A DNA stretch of 64,000 nucleotides, taken from the NCBI RefSeq assembly GCF_026914265.1, contig NC_069136.1, forward strand, positions 23,124,051-23,188,050. Direction: 5' to 3'. This DNA comes from Mya arenaria. Lineage: Eukaryota; Mollusca; Bivalvia; Myida; Myidae. The notes below the pieces were generated by a model. That model did not search any database. It had not been told where the DNA came from and saw nothing but the letters and a program-made list of their open reading frames with translations. The translations under genes were made by a program, and so were the position numbers. Shown one piece after another: positions 24,660-36,580 of this stretch (positions are counted from its first letter, which is position 1; the number at the start of each line of letters is the position of its first letter).

Positions 24660-25215
24660 GAAACAAACACCAACAACAACACATATTCTTAAAACTATGC
24701 CTAATACAAAAACGATAAAACATAAGTTTAACAACTACAACAACAACAACAACAACGCCATCAATTTTTAAAACTAAAATTTTCTCTATAATTATCTTGG
24801 TCGGATTGTGTCCCAGACGATAGATTGGTACACCACCCTGAATGCTTGACCATATCAAGCAACTTCGAAAAAGAACTTTCTTTAAAGCAAAGCTTTGCTG
24901 GCACTGTGGTATTCACTGCTTGCACGAAATTTAGCCGTTGAAAGCTTTGGAAATATTTTTCCGATACATCTGTCAATAGCAACACAATTCACAACAACAA
25001 CCACAATGTCATCTATAACTACTACGCATACACCTTCTATAACGGTGCCAACAAGAACTGATTCTTATGCCACATGTACAGCAACAACATCACAAAACAA
25101 CAACAACACATTAAAACAACTCTATCTTTAGCAACCGCCACTGCACCTACAACTGCAGCAAAGTCGAGAACTTACAGCAATAACAACAACAACAACAAAA
25201 ACGACAACAACATCA
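24660..25215. repeat. CAA-rich low-complexity tract
   Basis: Scattered (CAA)n and (ACA)n runs (about 24666, 24735-24760, 24985-25010, 25165-25205) give long T/N-rich spurious frames. No protein-coding support was seen. Confidence 0.7.
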
Positions 25216-26080
25216 ACATAATAAACTATTCTTTATAACTAGAATTTATACACATACATATACATGTATATCAACAAAATATAACTGCAATACTGACAAT
25301 AGCAATCTGTGACAAATGTGACTCAGTTGTAAAAAATAATTTTTTGTTAAAAAGATCATGCAATTTCTGACCTGTGAGGAATGTGATTTCATAGTACAGA
25401 ATCAACCGGCTTCTACCACAAATTTCCGAGGAGCTGTGTTATATGTTCAAAATGTGTGGCAAATGAGATCTTATTTTTTTCCAGCTGTGAAGAATAGGAT
25501 GCTATTTTTCACAGGTGGGAAGAATATGATCTGGGAAAAATAAGGTTTTACAGTGCTGTCTTGACCATATATCAATAACGCATTTTCGCTCCATTTCTTT
25601 ATCAGGCAAACACTGTAAGATTATAATACCCATGAGTTCACAATCGATATATTTTATTTAAATCTGTAAGCCTTGGCCTATAAACCGAGTTGTTTACAAA
25701 AGATTGCGACCAGACTCGACTGGTATTAGATATAAACATTGTGGGTAAACGTGGCCAACATTTTGTTTTTCTGCGTATCAGTTTACATATATATATTATA
25801 GTACGTTGACCTGTGTCTTATATTTAAAGTTACTCGCTCATGGATAGTAACATGCACTTTTTTATTTACCAAATAAATTGTGGCAAATCATTAGGAGTGT
25901 TTAAACAAAACTACCAAAAGCTGGGACCCTTCAGCTGATATTTGCTCAAATATCGTCTTTGAGGACCACAATATTCAATCGCGTTACTACGTACTAACGC
26001 GAATTAAAATTAATTACGGCTGTAGTGTTGCGTGATTGGTTGATTGACATTATCACGTGATGTTATTAATGTATCTTTAA
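25216..26080. other. No gene recognised
   Basis: A plus-strand open frame at 25358-25543 contains an internal near-repeat (CTGTGAAGAATAGGATGCTA and CAGGTGGGAAGAATATGAT), so it is probably repeat-derived. Nothing else stood out. Confidence 0.35.
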
Positions 26081-26084
26081 CAGG

Positions 26085-26340
26085 TCAACATATCTCCAAT
26101 GCTTGTCAAGTCCCGGTGGCGGTTAGAATTAGTTGGCTGTTTTCTACTTTTTTCCTGACTTTACCGGCGATGGTTTGAACCCCACTTAAACCAAAATACA
26201 TTTTTTTGCTATAACTTATTCCCTTCTACAATTTCGATATCATAGAGTAAAATAATGATAAATAAGTATTTTCAGTTGCATAACCGGAAAAACTAATGTT
26301 TGGTCCAAAACATGAGCGAGTCACTTTAAAATTTAAGGTA
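26085..26340. repeat. Possible tRNA-related dispersed repeat
   Basis: GGTTTGAACCCC resembles a polIII B box. The block around CCGGTGGCGGTTAGAATTAG and TTTCCTGACTTTACCGGCGA is one I recall from other bivalve sequence. No second copy is present in this window, so support is weak. Confidence 0.3.
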
Positions 26341-27130
26341 TGAGTAAACACGCTTGAAAATAAACACAATTTTTAGGTCATGGCCGTGAAAAAGGTGGTA
26401 TAAAGACCCCAGGAAAAGAACTGTCTGCGCATTCCGCTCAACGTTTATAATTCGTAAGAAGAAATTATCGAGCAACTTAAAGACACGCTCTATACTCAAG
26501 TTAGTTATTTACGATGCATCTGTATGTTTGTATTTTGTACAGGGGTTATACGGAGGAATGCTCACCTTTTGAAATTGTTTTACTTTTAAATACCGCGTGT
26601 AGTAGGAAAGTCCGACATAGGACATTCTTACGGGACATTCATAGAGAGGATCTCGTCGAGGGATCGCAATGCAATGGATACAGTTCTTTGATAATCGTTT
26701 AAAATGTATGTTCGTGTTCAGGAAGGAAAATAAAATCAATAATTAACTGCGATTTCTTTTAAAGGCATATATGCTACCGTTTTGAAGTCATTAAATACAA
26801 ACAATGTGAACATTTTGGAATACAAACAGTAAAGTATTCATAATATGCATGTAAAGAACAAAGCAAGTAAGAATTATCACACGGAAGTAGAATGTTGACC
26901 CAATTTACGTGTCATAATCCCGGTGAAAAATGTCAACACTGCAGAAATTTGATAAATATTTGAATACTTAGTGTGGGAGATTTTGCAACGCACTTTTTAT
27001 GTCGGGAGTGATCATTATTATCGATAAAGTAATATTAATTCAACAGTCCCAGTTGAACCTCAGAAGCAGATCAAATCAGAAATTAATGTATGGTCTGCTT
27101 CATCCACTTTCCGATTTTGAAAGGCTAATG

Positions 27131-27322
27131 CACCAGTCAATTGTAACCACGCACCCCCACCCCCAAGCCCGGGGGTAAACCGGGGAAAATTGGCCGTGTT
27201 TTAACCTTAAAGGCGGCGAGAGAATGCGGTGGTTTTGTTTTCGCTCCGAAAATAGCGGGGAATGGGCTTGGCCTAGGTATCCCGGGGTGCGGGGGCATTT
27301 GGGGGTGGGGATTTACCAGTTG
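27131..27322. repeat. Dispersed GC-rich repeat, copy 1
   Basis: The block from CACCAGTCAATTGTAACCAC to GGGGATTTACCAGTTG matches 56284-56490 in order (TAACCACGC, GCCGGGGAAA, GTGGTTTTGTTTTCGC, AAAATAGC, GGGGGCATTTG). The ends carry short related inverted motifs (CCAGTCAATTG and CAACTGGTAAAT), so it may be a small non-autonomous DNA element. Confidence 0.65.
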
Positions 27323-28072
27323 TTTGTGTTGATGAAGCATGTCGTGTGGCTGATTTTGCTATATTTCTTTATTTAACATATAGGATGTATTTGAATAAAC
27401 GATAGTTTTTTCTTTGTTTTGATACGAAGCATGTTATACAAAATAATTACGATCTTTGTGAAATCACTGCACACAATTATTTTAATCGTACATGTACATT
27501 TTTACTTACAGGTGAAATACATCGTTGCAGTAGACGAAAACGTTGTCTAACAAGTCCAAAAGATTATCAGTTAGCACAAGTAAGATGTTCTCGTGCAATC
27601 ACATACATAGGACTTTGTGTTGTCATTTACTCAGGCGCGTTGGTTCAAGAGTCTTATCTTTGAATTTAACTAACAACAATAAATAATTATAACAATTTGG
27701 TAATTTGTTTATTTCAGGTTCGAGAATCACCTGCATGCTACTTTAATAGATTACACTTTTTCTCTTATTCTTATTTATTTATGCTGTAAAAAATATTTCT
27801 TTATGGTAGCAAATCACATGACCTTCATTATGAAGTAAACAACATGTTTCCCCTCGGCTCTACAATGTTGATTGCATCAAATTATACCTCTACTACGGAT
27901 CGATGCATATCTAAGTTTGATTTAAATTTTAGATGGCGATTGAAATTTATTAGCAATTATCATTTGGAAGTAGGATAATGCCAACTTACATTAAATTAGA
28001 TAAAAAGTATTTGTTTGTTTCAATGTAACATCGCCATATCATTCGGGTTGGTTTAATTTACAATACTTCCCT

Positions 28073-28437
28073 TAAAGCTGCAACCTGCACTCTCACAGAT
28101 ATGCCAATTTTACAACTTTTTTATTTTTTGTCTTGGAAAGAGCAAATTCTTGCGTAAATATCTGCAAAACCAAAAGATTGCTGACAAAAGATCAGATCAC
28201 CGGTTTCATATTTCCGTTCGAAAATTAATGTTTTATGGCCTAAACCGTTACTAACGGTTTAAGAAAAATGCATAAAACATCCATTTTTGAACTTAAATAT
28301 AAAAATCTGCGACCTTATTTTTTGTCAGCAGTCTTATGTAACTGGTTTCCATGAATTTTCGCAAAAGATGGCTTATTCAAAGACAAAAAATAAAAAAGTT
28401 GTCAAAACGTTCAATCTGTGAGAGTGCAGTTTTTAAG
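28073..28437. repeat. Palindromic foldback (MITE-like) element
   Basis: Long inverted arms begin TTAAAGCTGCA...CACTCTCACAGAT and end ATCTGTGAGAGTGCAGTTTTTAA. The arms continue inward through a shared run of AAAAAGTTGT and its complement to a centre at AACCGTTACTAACGGTT. Nearly the whole 365 bp can pair. It has no coding capacity. A truncated relative is at 1186-1425. Confidence 0.8.
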
Positions 28438-28988
28438 GCCTAGTTTAAGCCATCTATACGTGACCCCCTCACTCTCAAATCGGTGTATAGTACAAAACCT
28501 CTGTGTATCTTAATCCAATTGCCTTGTGCTGTCTTATTAGATCTCTGTTCTGACTATCTGACTACTGTGCAGTTTTTGGAGGTTTCATTATATGATTAGA
28601 CCCTAAATGGTCCTGAGCCAATTAACAAATACACAGGAAATTGGCCCCTACTGTGACACCAGTGCAATAAGCAGGATATGCTAAACAGGGGAGAATCATG
28701 CTAAAAATTCCTTAAACTAGGCCTTTCAGCTCGATTGTGGCGAAACCCTACAGCTTTTATGAATACTCCCGTGTCCGTTTCCTTAACATAAACTAGTACC
28801 GGCGTCCATTTTAAAAGGCAATAAGAAAGTATCCATGGTGGGAATTAAACCCACAGCTTCTTGGGTTGGTTTGATGAAATTATACACTGTCTTACCTGGG
28901 GGAAACTCATTTCTGAGAATTTTCTATTGTGGGTCTGCAATAAAACATTTTTTTTACCTTTGATATATTTTTTATCTATTTCAACATA

Positions 28989-29270
28989 ATGGCATTGTCA
29001 ACGATTTTAAAAGTTTTTGCATTTGTTAGCATATTATTTACTTGCATCCTGTGTATTTCATTTGTATCAATAATAAGCGCATTGGCAAATAAAAACAGTC
29101 AGAGAACAATCAGGCATGCAACTAACATGTGTATGTCATGTGATGATTTACAAAGTTTCCCTGGGTTCCCCGCTGTTTCATCTGAAGACATCGACAGATT
29201 ACGGTCTGCGAAAGACCAATCTTCTTGCTGTGCTTCAACTGACGAAATTCTGAGGATGCGAATTCAGAAG
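28989..29270 (+). CDS. TNF-like ligand exon 1: membrane anchor and stalk
   Basis: ATG at 28989 opens a 94-codon exon ending AAG before GTACAT. It holds the transmembrane anchor and the cysteine-bearing stalk (NMCMSCDD, SSCCAST). No upstream in-frame ATG is close, and the short basic/hydrophobic N-terminus suits a type II signal anchor. Confidence 0.8.
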
Positions 29271-30876
29271 GTACATATAACCTATTATTCAAGTAATAGG
29301 AACTCGTTGACATCTCTTTTTAATTTGGCTAGAGCCTTGAAATGGATCATTCTTAAATTTTATACTCATACCATAAACCCATACCTCAACAAATAACAAG
29401 GTCTTGATCATTAATATATTATGTTAATATAAACGAATACTGGATATTCATGCTTGAGTTAAAAAAAAACTATTGGGTACAGTAATAAATGCACTATCAT
29501 GTTTCATATTCAATTCTGGCTGATTGCTGTACCGTTAAGCTCCGCCTACTAGGTTATCGTTCCGATATGGCAGTTAATGTACAGACAAAACAACAAAAAC
29601 ACACTCCAACATGTATCAATTGCTAATTCAAACCCATTCTTAGATAAACAACTGCAATTAAGTTAATAAGTTTTTTTTTTATTTTGTACATCTAGAAGAT
29701 GGATGAGCAGGTTTACGAATACAACTCTGGTTTATCTGCAGGTATTGAACATTTAAACAATCCCTTCAGTATTGTGAATGAATTAAAGGACACAAGTAAA
29801 CCTGAACTCTCCGGTGTTAGCTTGTTTTGTCCGGGCGTTTCGTTTCCACAATCGTAAACCTCAAGAATGCTTTTGTTTTTTCAGAATTAATAACAGATAT
29901 CTTGGGGAAAAACAACTGTGACTTAGTTCAGCTAGACGAAAACGTGCCTCGAGCAAAAGTTGTTGGCCTTGTTGACCACGTCGGGTCCTCATTTCAAACT
30001 GGTATGAATATTGCATGTAATATCGTACTCGAAAACTTACCCAATATACACAGTTTGTTTGGAAATGCACATGCATTTTTATACGGTTTGCGTATATGTG
30101 TTTTTGAGGGCCATACAAATTTACTCACGTATTGTGAAAGAAAATTCAAATCAGAAAGCCGACTGGCATATCAGTCTGCTTGGGCTTTCAGAGAAAAGGG
30201 GAAAAATAACACAAATGGTTTAATTAACTGTTGCCTATCAAACATAAATGACTTTTCAAACAGATGAGTTTCAGCTTTGCAACACCTCCATGTTAGTCAA
30301 AGGTAGACCGGTACAATATACTATAATGCGATGTCAAAAAACGCGGCTTTTTTCTCAAATTAAAGATATACGTTTTCATTTTCTGCATTACGTACATGTA
30401 CTGCTCTACAGATATGATGCACCATTATGTACTGTAAAGATAAGTTTAAAGTGAATATTTTAATTGTTATTATCACAGACCTCCGGAAAGTTCGGTGGAA
30501 TAAGAACGGTGCTTCAGCAACAAATGGGGATATAACACACTTGGAAGAGGAAGGGGAGATATTCATCAGACAGGACGGTACATACGTTGTACTGTCAAAG
30601 CTAAGGATACATCGGAATCCGTCTGCACCGTTTACGGCCAAACTTTCCCACGTTTTGTACCGATTCTCACATAAGTATGGATCGGAAACTGTTCTTTTGC
30701 AGAGAAACAGAACGTTGTGCCGCACAAGTGATGATCAATACGATAGCTTTATTTCGGCGGTTTTTCGATTTCACAAGTACGATCGCATATCCATTCACAC
30801 GACACATGCGCAACATTTACAAGTCAACGACACGGAGAACTTTTTTGGAGTGTTTTATACGTATGACATGTACTAA
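28989..30876 (+). CDS. TNF superfamily ligand, four exons
   Basis: The exons at 28989-29270, 29696-29795, 29885-30001 and 30479-30876 join in phase 0/1/1 with GT/AG borders to give about 298 residues. A short cytoplasmic tip is followed by a hydrophobic segment at about residues 7-33, then a stalk with CMSC and CC, and from about residue 149 a TNF homology domain. The domain has AKVVGLVDHVGSSF, W173, then IFIRQDGTYVVLSKL (residue 199 onward), and the C-terminal beta strand ENFFGVFYTYDMY. The length of about 150 residues and the FGVF-type end fit the family. The expected product is a trimeric type II membrane cytokine that binds TNF receptors. An RTIR site at 39-42 might allow furin-like shedding. 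The branch within the superfamily was not assigned. Confidence 0.88.
29696..29795 (+). CDS. TNF-like ligand exon 2: stalk
   Basis: Acceptor CATCTAG and donor GTAAAC bound KMDEQVYEYNSGLSAGIEHL through to ELKDT. A second donor, GTATTG at 29742, would shorten it by 18 codons in the same exit phase, so alternative stalk lengths are possible. Confidence 0.65.
29885..30001 (+). CDS. TNF-like ligand exon 3: start of TNF domain
   Basis: Acceptor TTTTTTCAG and donor GTATGA bound 117 nt reading LITDILGKNNCDLVQLDENV then PRAKVVGLVDHVGSSFQT, the A-strand region of a TNF domain. Entry and exit phases both match the neighbouring exons. Confidence 0.82.
30479..30876 (+). CDS. TNF-like ligand exon 4: TNF homology domain
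   Basis: Acceptor TATCACAG opens a 398-nt terminal exon with the W of VRWNKN, DGTYVVLS, a cysteine in RNRTLCRT with an overlapping N-glycosylation site (NRT), AVFRFHKYDRISIH and the closing FGVFYTYDMY before TAA. Confidence 0.85.
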
Positions 30877-31056
30877 GGTTGCAAACACATTCTATATCGT
30901 TAAACGCACGTATATGAGTAAGGATGTTTTGTTTTACGATATATTTTGGCAAGAGTTATAACCGGGAGAAAGTATGTATCAAACGAATCATTAATAAGAT
31001 AGTTAGTTTGATAACTGTTGTTTGGAGTAACACTGTCATAATTTGTTAACTTTCAT

Positions 31057-31062
31057 AATAAA
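31057..31062 (+). terminator. PolyA signal AATAAA of the TNF-like gene
   Basis: The first AATAAA on the plus strand lies 181 nt after the TNF-like stop codon. Confidence 0.5.
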
Positions 31063-32003
31063 TTAATCGAGTTATTGTATACAAATAGCTTTAATCACCA
31101 GGATATTTTCTCAAAATACAATAATAATAAATGGGAAGAGGTCGTTTTTGTTTCTGCTGTGATTTTTGCAGAATTTCCTTGTTAAACAAACATATTTCGT
31201 TGTTTGTCACTGGTTTTTGAATAAAATTGTACACTTGTGTAACACATTGTCACTTTGTCATTTGATTGACACATTGTTTAACAGGTCACTAAATCATTTT
31301 AAATGAAAACCAAACTAGCTTTGGATGACTTGGTATTAACTTTTATCAAAATGGCAATTTGGCTTATAAGGTCAACATAATAACCATTTTCACTTATATA
31401 AGGAGTTAAACACATAGCTGTATTATTGATATTCCACTGATAAAAGAAACAAGTTAAGTTCTTAGCATTTTTTCAACATTTTCGTATTCTTTTTTGATAT
31501 TTGGGGAATGTGCGTTTAACTTAAGGTTGCAATTCTGTATTTTTGACATCGTAGCAGCCCGGCATAATTTTGCATCTGCGGCGTCAGCAACACGTTTTTC
31601 TTTTGCAGAAAATAACTTGATTTGCGTACAACATTTTCATAAAAATCTTGGCTGTGGTCTTATCCTTTGACATACATACCCTAAAACAATATCGGTCATC
31701 TACAGATAAGTCCAAATTACCAGCTGATTTCTAGATATACGGATTTAGGTCACACTTTACGAAACTATACGAAAAAAGTTTCAAGACTCATTCCCCTTCC
31801 CCTTGAAAAATCATGATAAAAATAATTAAAATAATAAAATGCTTCTTGTACTTGTCTCATCTATCATTGACGTAACATAGTCAAAGGTTAAACCCTTTGC
31901 ACGTAACTGTGGCATAAAATGTCCATGTGACTGTTGACTTTAAACCGAGCCTTAAAATACAGTGGTAATCTGTTAGTCAGCGCCAACCTTTCAATGTAGT
32001 GTT
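31063..32003. other. Intergenic, nothing recognised
   Basis: No exon or repeat could be supported between the TNF-like gene and the next exon candidate. Confidence 0.4.
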
Positions 32004-35000
32004 ATGTTCTGCGACAAAGAGACCGTCGTTATTGCTTGTGCAGATAATGACTTAATTATCGATCAACTATTCATGAAGATACTTGCTCCAGAGCGCTCGT
32101 CAGATAATTATCCCCAGTTACACCAGAGTTCTGCTCCTTTACATTTGACAAAGGTATGCGTTCTCGGTAGGATGGCACACGCAATTCTGTGGAGTTCTAC
32201 TGATTGTAGAATTTAGAATTTAGAATCGTCGTCCGAAATCATTCAAAATTTCCTAGAGTTAATATTTCGGTAAAGGAGAAAGTGTACACTTTCTATAGGA
32301 ATTTAAAGAAACATAAATCGTGCCAAGTGTTCGAAATGTTTACATTTTACTTAATTTCATATACCTTTTCCAATTATTTTTTGACGAAACTGTATCGTAC
32401 TTGCATTTGCATCGTTTAATATATGTCCCATAAAAGCACATGGTCTCCTTTCTACAAAAAAACAACAACTTTGTGACCTTGACCTCTGATTTACTGACCC
32501 AATGGTTTGTATTTTTATGTTTTATTTGAATTCATTTCTAGTTCATTCCCTGAGTAGGAACAAATAGTGTATTGTTTTTGAAAGTCAGATCAAGAGAACG
32601 ATACATGGTGGTGCTTTAGTCCATGTGTTCTTCGACGAGAGACGGCGTCAACTTGCTTTTCACGTTTCCACTTCTAGAAGGTGCAATTTTCCTTCAATAT
32701 CTATGCAAAAAGCTACAGAAACAGGCTCAGTAGCAAAACGTTTAAACATAAACCCGGTTTAGTGGCACTGGGCAAACGCCAAAGACACAAACAAGAAACA
32801 TAGAAGAACAGCACAAAACTCCACAAACAGCACAGTGCATACATACTATATATAAAATAGGTATGTTTATGAAGAATTGTTAGGTACCGCCTAGGAACGG
32901 TCAGTAAAATGTAAATTTACTGGCCCCGATTTCTCGAAACTTCTTAAACCTCTTACTAAGCCAAAACCGATTAGTAACTGGCTTAAACCCATTCCGTAAT
33001 TCCGTTGCATTTCTCGAAACAAATAACGCGCTTAATCCGATTGACTTAAACCCGTTAGCTAAACCTGCTTTGTTGTTGGTTTAATCGCGTTATAGATGGA
33101 TTAAAAATGGCCGACATCAGACGCCGAATTCGGCGTATTCGTAACCGTATCGCTGGTTTGCCGATTCCGCGAGTTTTCCAGGACCGAACCAACCCGCTGG
33201 AAGTGATGTCAGAAATTGAGGTATTCAACCGGTACAGATTCCGGCCACACTCTATCATACAGCTTGTTGACAGGGCTTACCAATCAATGGTCCGGCCGAC
33301 GAGTCGGTCAAATCCACTCCCGCCACTTCTAAGTGTGCTTGTCACACTGCAGTTTTTGGCCACCGGCACCCACTATATAGTAGTATATTTTATATAACAG
33401 GGCTTGTTCATAAATATGATTTCATGCAATAGTAAAAGAATCCGGAAGTCTAATTTAAATGACTGAGCATGCAGACAAGATATGATCAGAATCCTTTGTC
33501 TCTAAATTTACATTTATAAACATTTAAAGTATACTCAAGATTCAAATGTAACTCACGTGTTACTTGGGGAATCATAGACAAAACTGTTCTCAAGAGCCTC
33601 TGCAGGGTCACAGGCTCGACTGGTACCAGGACAAGAAACTGGTGGCTGTAGTTGGTCAGGTGACGCAGTTTCATGTACAGCTGATACAGAGAATACTGCA
33701 AGAGAAATTTTGTGGGTGCTATACTTGGTCATTGTGTGCAAAAGTGGAATATTATGTTGTTCATTTGCTGCATATATTATTTGTGTACACGTTGTCAGTG
33801 AAATATTTATAATTATCTTCAGAAGTAGGTACCAATACAACAAGAGTACAAAATGGCTGATTGTACAGTATAAACAAGCATGCATTATAAGATGTAAAAT
33901 CAATTTAATGTTGAAATCGATTGTAAATGTTAAAGCATGTTCTGCGTGGATAAGATGTGATAAGGTGTATGTTGAACAAAGGAATAAAGTACAATTTTAC
34001 CCAATGGCATAACAGTAACATCCTCCGTTGGAGTATAAGGCATGTTAACTTCTGGCACCGATGAAACTGGAATACATGGTTGTTGTTTTTTAAATACATA
34101 GTTGTTTAGTACAAAAACATGACTTGTTATGCTAACATATACATTTTGTAAAAAGGAAAAATATTGTATTTCTCATTTAAATCATTAAAAAGGTGATTGA
34201 ATAGATATAACAGTTTGATTGCTGCAGTTATGGTTGAAGATATGTTCTGCATCTTAAAATGTTTTATTGAATTATTGTCAAAAATTAGGGTGTTCTATAC
34301 CTGTAACATACGTATCAACACCCCCAGGGATGCCGTCTATTTGTCGCGGGTTGACATCCCTTAGGTGGTCTGCCAAGACCTCTTCAGCTGGTGAGAGTTT
34401 GATAGCACCACTCCCTGTTTTTTTTCGCTGCATCTAATTTACCTTTTACTGGAAAAAAGACATAATTATTCATATGGTGCAAACATACAGCGGACTGATT
34501 TCAGTTGTTATAACATAATTAATTACATCAGTTTAAATCAGAAGTTGTGTTATGATCTTTCAATCATTCATGATATTTGTTTAAACAAGCGTTTTTTTCA
34601 AGACTTTAATGAGACATTATTCAAAGAACTTGACATTTATACATACCAAGAGATTTACTGTTTTTGAACATGCTTTTGATGTCCTCCACAGACCTTCTTT
34701 CGACACAAAGTCCTGATCTGAAATTAAAAAACAAACCCAGTTTGATTCATCCTGTTTGCCTTTGGATCAAAAATACATGTTATCGTACCTCGAGATTTAA
34801 CATACTATTATCCTAAAATTATTGGTCAACTGGATCGAAATATGTAGCATTGGTTGTTTACAAAACAAGAGTTTTAAGCCAATTTCAGCATGGAAAAAAT
34901 AGTCATTAAAAGATGCATGTACGTACGCGTTAAGGCGTTGGCAGATGTTTTCCCACATTTGTTTTTTCTCGTGTGCACCTTGAGAGGCCCCACGGAACGT

Positions 35001-35674
35001 TGAGAACAATCCTCTGCCCTCCTCTTCCACAATCAGACCAATAGCCGTTGCCTTTTCCTTGTCCGTCCAGTTTGCACACCTTTTTTTCGCTATTTTATTG
35101 CAGGACGCCATCGTTGTAAACAGACGACTTGACAGGTTTATGATGTTTGGTCGCGCTTTACCTCTATTTGAAGAGTATCCATGCTTTTAACCCAAACTAC
35201 CAAAAAGATAATCGCGTTATACTCGATTAGTTAAACCGGTTGTTAAACGCTTTCGTGATATTCGGTTTAACAAAGCGGTTTAGTTAAACCGAATAATGGG
35301 TTTAAACTCGTTGCTAATCTAAGCAGTTTAAGAAGTTTCGAGAAATCGGGGCCTGGGGTTTAAACCAGTGTATGTGCACAAACCTCACTCTTATCCTAAC
35401 AATCCTTCAAAAAGATAAAACGCAAAAGGTAAATCTTATCAAAGTATTTATTAACTTGAGGAAACTTATCAATAAAACAAATAATAATAAAAGTATAGGT
35501 AAACCCAAAGTACTTCTATGACTCTATCTGCAGACGGAGGGAAACAATTCAGAGCACCTAATGCAAAAACTTTTCAAAGATACGATGCAGTCATTGTTAG
35601 AAACTATGAACATCCCACACAGTCTGCCTTATAAAATAAAAGGATTAAAACTGTGTGATCATAGAGTTTCATAA
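32004..35674 (+). CDS. Two-exon candidate gene split by a Harbinger-bearing intron
   Basis: An ATG exon (32004-32153) starts MFCDKETVVIACADNDLIID, ends LHLTK and is followed by GTATGC. An exon at 35534-35674 after CTATCTGCAG reads TEGNNSEHLMQKLFKDTMQS and ends KLCDHRVS then TAA, with AATAAA overlapping at 35673. Both borders are phase 0, giving 96 residues; further exons are possible. No domain was recognised. The intron of about 3.4 kb contains a dispersed repeat with a PIF/Harbinger element inside. The second exon may itself belong to repeat sequence, which would void the model. Confidence 0.35.
32690..32922. repeat. Dispersed repeat, left of the Harbinger insertion
   Basis: The block with AAACCCGGTTTAGTGGCACT, GGGCAAACGCCAAAGACACA and GAATTGTTAGGTACCGCC is one I recall as abundant in bivalve genomes. 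It breaks off at CTG (32920-32922) and resumes at 35353 with CTGGGGTTTAAACCAGTG. Confidence 0.55.
33107..33397 (+). pseudogene. HARBI1-type transposase, N-terminal fragment
   Basis: From the ATG at 33107 it reads a basic MADIRRRIRRIRNR start, then NPLEVMSEIEVFNRYRF, IIQLVDRAYQS and LLSVLVTLQFLATGTHY. This is the N-terminal DNA-recognition half of Harbinger transposases (NPLE...RYRF...L..LRFLATG). The DDE catalytic domain should follow, but the frame ends and no trace of it was seen in the next kilobase. Confidence 0.8.
33555..35111 (-). pseudogene. Harbinger Myb/SANT-like DNA-binding gene, damaged
   Basis: On the minus strand, exon 34927-35111 starts MASCNKIAKKRCANWTDKEK and has KKQMWENICQRLNA. 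Exon 34647-34717 joins in phase with SGLCVERRSVEDIKSMF. Exon 34301-34448 carries KLSPAEEVLADHLRDVNP and DGIPGGVDT. Less certain exons follow at about 34017-34066 and 33555-33690 (VHETASPDQLQPPVSCPGTS). The W-x-K-E and SVEDIK features are typical of the Myb/SANT partner protein of Harbinger elements, which binds the ends and imports the transposase. One extra A in an A run near 34430 shifts the frame in the third exon. Confidence 0.75.
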
Positions 35675-36180
35675 TAAAAAGCATCATTGTACTAAACTGG
35701 CCCCAGATCATTCTGATTGCTCATGGACACATCAACAACTTAAGAACGCCGAATGCCTTACTGCTTTCTGTATACATAATATGACCGCCCTTTCATAATA
35801 ATGGGAGAAAACCTTGTAATAGAGTCAATGCTTCAATAATGAAATAGCTTCCATCGTTTGCTCCCTTTTAATTTTGGTTGTGATAAAATAGAATGAATTA
35901 GAATGCCCTTTTTTATTGGAGTCTTGCATAATGTTTGAATAATAGTGACCGATTATGAAGTGACAGTATATTTACTTGATACCCTATTGCTTGGACTTTG
36001 TCGGTGAACATGGCACTGTTTCTCATCGCTGATTCAATGTACACTAGAAGCGAATATATAAAGCCTGTCTATTATTTTCTCAACAGAAATGCACAAATGC
36101 CTGAACCTTATAGCTGGTTATAGTGGAAGAGTTGAATTCTTAGTTTTCGGTTGCGGGTAGTCTAACTTTCTATTAATTTT
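35353..36180. repeat. Dispersed repeat, right of the Harbinger insertion
   Basis: It continues the repeat at 32690-32922 (CTGGGGTTTAAACCAGTG, then CACAAACCTCACTCTTATCC). The right limit is unknown; the sequence to about 36180 seems to me to be of the same kind, but only the first 70 bases are confidently repeat. Confidence 0.4.
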
Positions 36181-36580
36181 CTTTATTATTATCATCTAAA
36201 GGTATCAGCCAGTAGAGAGTGGTAGTCTCGAGTTAATAATCATAATCTATTTCTGTTTCTCTGTCTGATCAGGACAGCCTCTTCATGTATGTACAGCATT
36301 TATTTTCAGCATTTACAGCTTTGCCTGCAAACAAACTGTTAAACATAAAAAAAATAATAATGATGAAAGTCCTTAAGTTTAATATGGTTCACAATTTCGA
36401 GGTTTATGCATAACTGCACAATCTGAGAACACGAAATAGTTATAAATAGTCTGCAAGGAGTTAACAAGATCATCATTGTCAACAAAGAAGCGATAACATA
36501 CGATATAATTATTTCATTTTTTTTTTAAATTAATGAAACTTCAAATAACAAGTGTGTTGATCAGTTCACGATCATTTTTT

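Larger units (their letters stand above)
32923..35352 (+). mobile_element. PIF/Harbinger DNA transposon, internally deleted
   Basis: The terminal inverted repeats are identical over 27 bp (GCCCCGATTTCTCGAAACTT...) and flanked by a 3-bp duplication CTG, as the superfamily makes. Inside lie a plus-strand HARBI1-type transposase fragment next to the left end and a minus-strand Myb/SANT-like gene starting near the right end, the usual divergent-to-centre pair. The catalytic part of the transposase is missing, so the copy cannot be autonomous. It is inserted into another repeat whose sequence reads across the site. Confidence 0.85.
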
